NCBI GenBank assembly: GCA_051710585.1
Contig: JBPESP010000005.1
Location: 1-64,000 of the forward strand
Direction: 5' to 3'
DNA from: JBPESP01 sp051710585
GTDB taxonomy: Bacteria > Pseudomonadota > Gammaproteobacteria > Enterobacterales > Enterobacteriaceae
DNA length: 64,000 bases
The notes beneath the pieces are model-generated. The model saw only the letters and a program-made list of their open reading frames with translations, was not told the DNA's origin and did not search any database. Each line of letters starts with the position of its first letter. Within the stretch, counting starts at the first letter, position 1. Shown one piece after another: positions 58,761 to 64,000 of the stretch. The translations under genes were made by a program, and so were the position numbers.

Positions 58761-61139
58761 CGGATCATACAGTGCCGCCATTATATATCCATAATCCTTG
58801 GGCTATATAAATTTTATAGATAGAAGCATAATATAGATAAATATAAGCTAGGTAAAATCTGAAGAGCTAACTTTAAATACGTATTTTTTATTTACAGCGC
58901 ATCGTAAAACTTAGTTCCAATGGTTAAATAATACGCTTAAATAATAGAGATAGTCAAAGAAATAATAATAACAGTTAAAATAGACTCTATGCATACTATT
59001 ATTCAGAACAAAAAAAGAGTGCAATAACCTGCCAAATCAAATGTCCTGCTAGCGGATTTTACTTTAGTGTGATTTTCTTTCATTACTCGTAATCAAATTT
59101 ATTTATTAAATAATCATAATAAAACATACGCCAATTTAGCGTATTTATAAATTTTAAGATTAATAAATAAATATATAATACAGCTAGGCACAATGATCTC
59201 ATCTCGGTAAGATAGAGATGAATACTATCGGAAAATATACGGTAGAGACGTCTCTGTCATTGCATTACCATCAGCAATGAGTTAAATTTATAAATATATA
59301 TCATAAATCTTAAGTGATGTTTAGTGCAGTGATATACTTTTTTACCATCCAATCCATAAAATGCTCGATCTGATTCTAGAATGGAATCATAATACAGGGC
59401 CGCTGTATGCCAGCGATTCCAATTTAAATCAACCTGCATTTTTGGTTTTTCATTTAGGTTCCTATTGAGATATAGAGTATAATTTTATTATATAATTGCC
59501 AGTAAAGAGCTGTGTTTTTTGCTAAGCAAACATGCCATCCCATAAGCACAGGGAATGGGATAATCGTCATTATTGAAATCTCGGCATATCAGTTCATCTT
59601 TTTTAATATCTGGACATATAAAGTAAAGTATCAATGAATACTTTATATTAAATTTCTTGAAGTTAATAGGTATTTTAAAATTATATATTATTATCATATT
59701 TAGTTCCATCTACACCTTTCTGTATCTACAAGCTTCTTCAAGAAAAGGAAACTATCTCTCCAGCACTATGATGAAGCAGTCTATAACCATTCTAGCGTTA
59801 GATTCAGTTGCAAAAATCGGAGTTCCTAAGCAATAGTTTATCACATTCTAGCCTATGTAAGAATTGTACCATGCGTAACTTTATAAACAAATGGCCTATA
59901 ACCCCACCCCTCTTGCGTCTGTTTTTCTGAATAATTTATCAACTCTCAAGTTGCGTGAGATGTACACACTTTAAGGAAAGTAAATACGCTGCTGAAAGAT
60001 ATCATAGCGCTTTTTTGTGATTTAATGGCAACTAATATATAAAGTAAATCCACTATATGGCTTCCTATGTAAATATACCATAGGCCGGAAATATCACAGC
60101 TGCATCTAGCGGAGCATTTCTTTAATTTTCCATAATAGCCGCGCCATGTTAATCGATATTTTTTTAATTTAAATTATAGAGACTAGAATTTAGCGCATTA
60201 TCTTCCATCAGATAATTATCCCGTACAGAATCATGTAGCAATTAGGAGACAGCTTTAAAAGCTTTTATATATTTTACACTAAGAGATTTTTAATACATTC
60301 ATCTCCCAATGGTCGTCAGCAAGTATATGCTGATACAGCATATCAGATAAAGGCCACAAATAAAAGTACCTTTATCAGTTTACCGACATAGACATTGATT
60401 TAGTTACGCCCAAGCTGGGCTAATTGATTCGACCGCACGTGGGACACAACAATCATTACCGATGAAATACATAAATACACATCCCTGATAATGACTAGTA
60501 TTAACCCGGAGATAAATAAAAAACTCCCAATAAGTTTGCCGAAGCCGTTATATGAGAACGACACTTGTAGTCGCTATGCTACAAAATATGAATGCGATGA
60601 GGATGAAGCGCCCGAAGTTTTTTTGCCAGGAAAAATTGACTCTGTAGTGTTTCATTTCTTTAATAGAAACCCGCTTCTTTAACCACTTATTGTCTCCGGT
60701 AGAGCAATAAAAAAACAAAAAGCTTCTTAGATTTCATACTAATTCTTTTATGGAATTAATTGACGCGTTAATTCTACCAATTAAGTAGAATACAAAAATG
60801 AAAATTCTTCAAAAGGAAAGAAAACTTTTAAAGGGAAAAAAACAGCACAATCATTAATAATTTCTATTTTTATATATGCATATATATTCTATATAATATA
60901 TATGCATATATATTACACCGTTTATTAAAAATAAAGTTATTATTGGCATTTATGTGAGCGTAACTTAACTTTATTAAAATAGTTACCTTTAATTTGTCAT
61001 CTTAAAGATGAGTAATCTCTTTAGCTTGCTTGATGCTTTAGAAAAGTGTTAAACACAGGCGCATTATTATAGTCGATTACCTTATAGTTACTAAGCCGCT
61101 AAAAGTGCGCGAGTATCGCGCTTAGACAAAGATAACAAC
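58761..61139. other. Very AT-rich desert, no gene recognised
   Basis: In E. coli this position holds genes such as pflBA and focA. I could not recover any of them. A run of alternating AT palindromes (60871-60912, two copies of a TATATATGCATATATA unit) is the main structure. Frames at 59257-59439 and 59488-59709 (minus) and 60491-60682 (plus) are short, AT-rich and unsupported. Confidence 0.5.
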
Positions 61140-62185
61140 GTAATCTTCCGACCAATCTGTTAAGATGTTGACCGGAAATGGTGTTTTGTCTACTGCAATT
61201 TTTCATAATACAGGCAAGTATAATTTTGATATCTTCATCTAGCTACATCAAACCGTAGAACTGGTTTTTTCCCAAAAGTACCATAGTGATAACAGCTAGA
61301 CAGAGGCAGCACCACGCCGTACAGACGTGCGAATACGTACTGATCTTGCTCCACACATGGCTGTGTCATCATTATCTTGCGGCTACAGCATCATCTGCAA
61401 GAAACGGTAACAATTTTGCATTATGGACTGACTGATATTATTGAAATCTCACGCCTATAAACCCACAACAGCATTCAATCGTGAGCAATACCAGATAGAA
61501 GTATGACAATACCTGCCATTCCTAGCATTAGGATAATGTAGGCATAAAAAACCAAGATTCCACTAAGTCAGCTATATAAACCTCGGTGTCGTGCTTACAA
61601 AAAATCGCTATGAGTGTGGTAAAATCAGAGATACTGGTGCCAGTAAAGTGGCTCACTTATGCAAAAGCATAATTCGCATTCTATTTAAACATATCACAAG
61701 CAATCAGACTATTGGAATGAATAAAATAGGTTTCCATATTGATCTGCTTTATGACTTCTTGATTACCGAAAGTAACGGCGTGAACACATCCAGATCTTTC
61801 AGGCTGCGCTCCTGTAACAGCTTGGTCACACCGTTCACTCCAACACAAAAACAAAATTCAGATAGACCCTAAAAGAAATAAAACAGACAAAGTTACCTGG
61901 CTTTGAATGGCACAATACAGATAACTGAGGGCTCTGCCTATCAAAGTATCATAGGCAAAAATAGGGAATCCTTGCCAAAAAAAGCACGCAATAGCTTCAA
62001 CCATACCGGAATAACGCGCCAGAACTAAACCAGAAAATGGCGGATAAACTTATAGCTTCAGCAATAATACGGTTTTGACATAACGCTCGAACACCCTAAA
62101 GAATACTTATTATGCGGAGAAACGTTCAAAAAGACTTCCAAAGCACTGAAGATGGCGCTGTTATCTTTCCTAGAATAAAAGTTTG
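61140..62185 (-). pseudogene. ycaO: ycaO ghost (ribosomal protein S12 methylthiolation accessory factor)
   Basis: YcaO is an ATP-using protein that in E. coli is linked to methylthiolation of ribosomal protein S12 with RimO, and lies upstream of serC on the opposite strand, as here. The minus strand from about 62180 downward reads SAIFSALEVFLNV against LASALGEYFERL, and VFERYVK exactly. LVLARYSGMVEAI matches DVLARYPAVVEAI, and QGFPIFAYD matches EGFPIFAYD. Near 61320, QYVFARLYG stands for LNAFVRMYG. LLGKNQFYGL stands for MSGEAAFYGL, and YYEKLQ for AYEKLQ at the end. About 0.7 kb has been deleted and frames are broken. Confidence 0.85.
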
Positions 62186-62349
62186 CATCATCAGATTGAC
62201 TTTTATCAATAGTAAATCGCTATAATACAGTGTTTTTCCTGCAGCTCCATATATATTCTTTTACCTATCAGACATTGCAACTGAGCATGGACAGTGTTTA
62301 ACCATCGTAGATATTTAGTGATTTTACTAAAAAGTTTTGGTAATAAAAA

Positions 62350-63438
62350 ATGAATCAAGTGTTTAATTTTAGCTCCGGGCCGGCAATGCTGCCATCTGCA
62401 GTCTTGCGCAAAGCAGAGCAGGAATTGTGTAATTGGCATGGCCTTGGCAAATCAGTCATGGAAATAAGCCATCGCAGCAAAGAGTTTCTCGAAGTTACGC
62501 AATTCTCTGAAAAAGATTTACGCGAGCTGTTAGCAATCCCCGAAAATTATAAGGTCCTATTTTGCCATGGCGGCGCACGTGCGCAATTTGCCGCAGTACC
62601 GATGAACCTGTTAGGAGAGGCTACTCAAGCTGATTATATTGATAGCGGCTATTGGGCTCACAGCGCCATAAAAGAAGCGCAAAAATATTGCAACCCACAA
62701 GTGATTAATGTCATCACTGAAATTAACGGTTTACGTGCAATTAAACCAATGCGTAATTGGATGCTATCGGCTGATAGCCCCTATGTACACTATTGCCCAA
62801 ACGAAACTATTGATGGTTTAGCCATCAATGAACTGCCAGATTTTGGCGATAAAGTAGTAGTTGTGGCAGATTTCTCCTCCACGATTTTATCACACCCATT
62901 AGATGTTAGCCGGTTTGGAGTGATTTACGCCGGTGCGCAGAAAAACATCGGGCCGGCAGGGTTGACGCTGGTTATCGTGCGTGAAGATCTGCTTGGAAAT
63001 GCGAGAAAAGTCTTACCATCCATTCTAAATTATAGCGTACTAGCTGAAAATAATTCCATGTTCAACACACCGCCAACATTCGCCTGGTATTTATCAGGGC
63101 TGGTATTTAAATGGTTGAAAGCTAAAGGCGGATTAGCAGAAATAGATAAATGTAATCAAGCAAAGGCATCTCTATTGTATCGCACCATTGATGAAAGTGA
63201 TTTTTATCACAACAGCGTGGCGCCAGCTAATCGTTCGCGGATGAATGTACCGTTCCATTTGGCAAACAGCAAACTGGATTCACTCTTTTTACGCGAGTCT
63301 TTTGCCACTGGTCTCCATGCATTGAATGGACACCGGGTAATAGGCGGCATGCGCGCATCGCTGTACAATGCTATGCCGCTGAAAGGTGTGCAGGCACTGG
63401 TAGACTTCATGCGCAGCTTTGCCTGTCGCTACGGGTAA
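62350..63438 (+). CDS. serC: Phosphoserine aminotransferase
   Basis: SerC makes 3-phosphoserine in serine synthesis and also acts in pyridoxal phosphate synthesis. The product has 362 residues, identical in length to E. coli SerC and alignable without gaps. The PLP lysine is Lys198 in VIYAGAQKNIGPAGLT. Other hallmarks are NFSSGPAMLP at the N-terminus, VADFSSTIL, NTPPTFAWYLSGLV and, near the end, GHRVIGGMRASLYNAMP. In the phosphate-binding loop HGGGRGQF two glycines have become alanine (HGGARAQF), the type of slightly destabilising change common in symbionts. The ribosome site is weak. It is followed by aroA, forming the conserved serC-aroA pair. Confidence 0.97.
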   Translation: MNQVFNFSSGPAMLPSAVLRKAEQELCNWHGLGKSVMEISHRSKEFLEVTQFSEKDLRELLAIPENYKVLFCHGGARAQFAAVPMNLLGEATQADYIDSGYWAHSAIKEAQKYCNPQVINVITEINGLRAIKPMRNWMLSADSPYVHYCPNETIDGLAINELPDFGDKVVVVADFSSTILSHPLDVSRFGVIYAGAQKNIGPAGLTLVIVREDLLGNARKVLPSILNYSVLAENNSMFNTPPTFAWYLSGLVFKWLKAKGGLAEIDKCNQAKASLLYRTIDESDFYHNSVAPANRSRMNVPFHLANSKLDSLFLRESFATGLHALNGHRVIGGMRASLYNAMPLKGVQALVDFMRSFACRYG

Positions 63439-63648
63439 TGCTTTCAGTGCCTTAACCTGCCAGAGGTTACCCACATTATGTTCAGTAAGGTCGTATAGGC
63501 ACGGGAACTGTGACTTAACAACCTCAACTACTGCCATTTAACAACTTTTGGCTGCCGCGTAGCGGCGGCTACACATCCTATTTCTGTTAATAGCAGAACC
63601 GGCCAAGCATTATCCAGGCATTATTCTTTGTTAGAGAAAATATTACAC

Positions 63649-64000
63649 ATGCAGGATTCCCTGACCATTAATCCCATCGCGCGCGTCGATGGTACCCTCA
63701 ACCTACCAGGTTCCAAAAGCCTTTCCAATCGCGCCTTGCTATTAGCGGCGCAAGCTAAGGGCACCACGCGTTTAAGCAATCTACTCGACAGCGATGATAT
63801 TCGCCATATGCTGACGGCCCTCAAACAATTGGGGGTGAATCATCATCTGTCAGCGGATCGCCGCAGCTGTAAAATTGACGGTATTGGCGGACCATTACGC
63901 TCGAATGAAGTGCTCACGCTATTTCTTGGTAACGCCGGCACCGCCATGCGTCCGCTGGCCGCGGCGCTGTGTCTACAGGGACGGGATATTATATTAACCG
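63649..64000 (+). CDS. aroA: EPSP synthase, N-terminal part (runs off window)
   Basis: AroA (3-phosphoshikimate 1-carboxyvinyltransferase) joins phosphoenolpyruvate to shikimate 3-phosphate in aromatic amino-acid and folate precursor synthesis. The first 117 codons are open to the window edge. They carry the shikimate-phosphate binding LPGSKSLSNRALLLAA (about residues 19-34), LLDSDDIRHML, and LFLGNAGTAMRPLAAAL, the glyphosate/PEP-contact motif near residue 92. The ATG at 63649 aligns with E. coli (MQDSLTINPIARVDGT against MESLTLQPIARVDGT), with a weak GAGA site upstream. A gap of 210 bases separates it from serC, and a small GC-rich hairpin near 63551-63565 lies between. The two are normally one operon. 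The remaining 310 or so residues lie outside the window. Confidence 0.96.
   Translation, partial: MQDSLTINPIARVDGTLNLPGSKSLSNRALLLAAQAKGTTRLSNLLDSDDIRHMLTALKQLGVNHHLSADRRSCKIDGIGGPLRSNEVLTLFLGNAGTAMRPLAAALCLQGRDIILT

Noticed and set aside
60871..60912. CRISPR-like or tandem repeat from repeated TATATATGCATATATA
   Set aside because: Only two self-complementary AT units with no spacers. No CRISPR array was seen anywhere in the window.

Overview
The window looks like chromosome from an Enterobacterales (gamma-proteobacterial) intracellular symbiont in an advanced stage of genome decay, probably Sodalis-like, though the species cannot be fixed from sequence alone. Every recognisable gene is closest, from memory, to its Escherichia coli family member, and gene order matches the ancestral enteric order. 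Only about 7.9 kb of 64 kb (roughly 12%) is intact coding sequence. The rest is AT-rich DNA in which ghosts of genes can still be read by their codon-by-codon resemblance.

Layout. (1) 1-1030: intact smpB followed by a decayed ssrA (tmRNA) lacking its T arm. (2) 2.3-11 kb: two inverted copies of a ~0.7 kb degenerate repeat, flanking an intact folE with a yeiB ghost behind it; a third copy lies at 21.1 kb. (3) 13.5-16.1 kb: a ruined ribosomal RNA operon (boxA, 23S, 5S and tRNA-Asp ghosts) in which only the terminal tRNA-Trp is intact. (4) 16.4-33.1 kb: a large inverted repeat whose arms are nearly identical in the middle and much more diverged at the edges, with an isolated intact yieH phosphatase gene between the arms. 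(5) 33-48 kb: mostly desert, with two direct copies of a dead IS3-family element and one intact small coiled-coil gene of unknown function. (6) 48.7-64 kb: the conserved block cydD(ghost)-trxB | lrp-ftsK-lolA-rarA(ghost)-serS-ycaD(ghost)-ycaO(ghost, opposite strand)-serC-aroA.

Function. The survivors are a minimal set: thioredoxin reduction (TrxB), global amino-acid regulation (Lrp), outer-membrane lipoprotein transport (LolA), tRNA-Ser and tRNA-Trp supply, serine/PLP and shikimate synthesis (SerC, AroA), folate/pterin synthesis (FolE), the division half of FtsK, and SmpB. Lost functions are cytochrome bd assembly (CydD), the FtsK DNA motor, RarA, YcaO, and apparently tmRNA trans-translation.

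Two features stand out as unusual. First, the decaying DNA carries many unrelated but perfect hairpins, one of which can be compared with its imperfect ancestral form inside the 23S ghost, suggesting template-switch 'palindrome correction' during decay. Second, several functional partners are split: SmpB without a plausible tmRNA, and FtsK without its motor. All family comparisons come from remembered reference sequences, and ghost boundaries are approximate.
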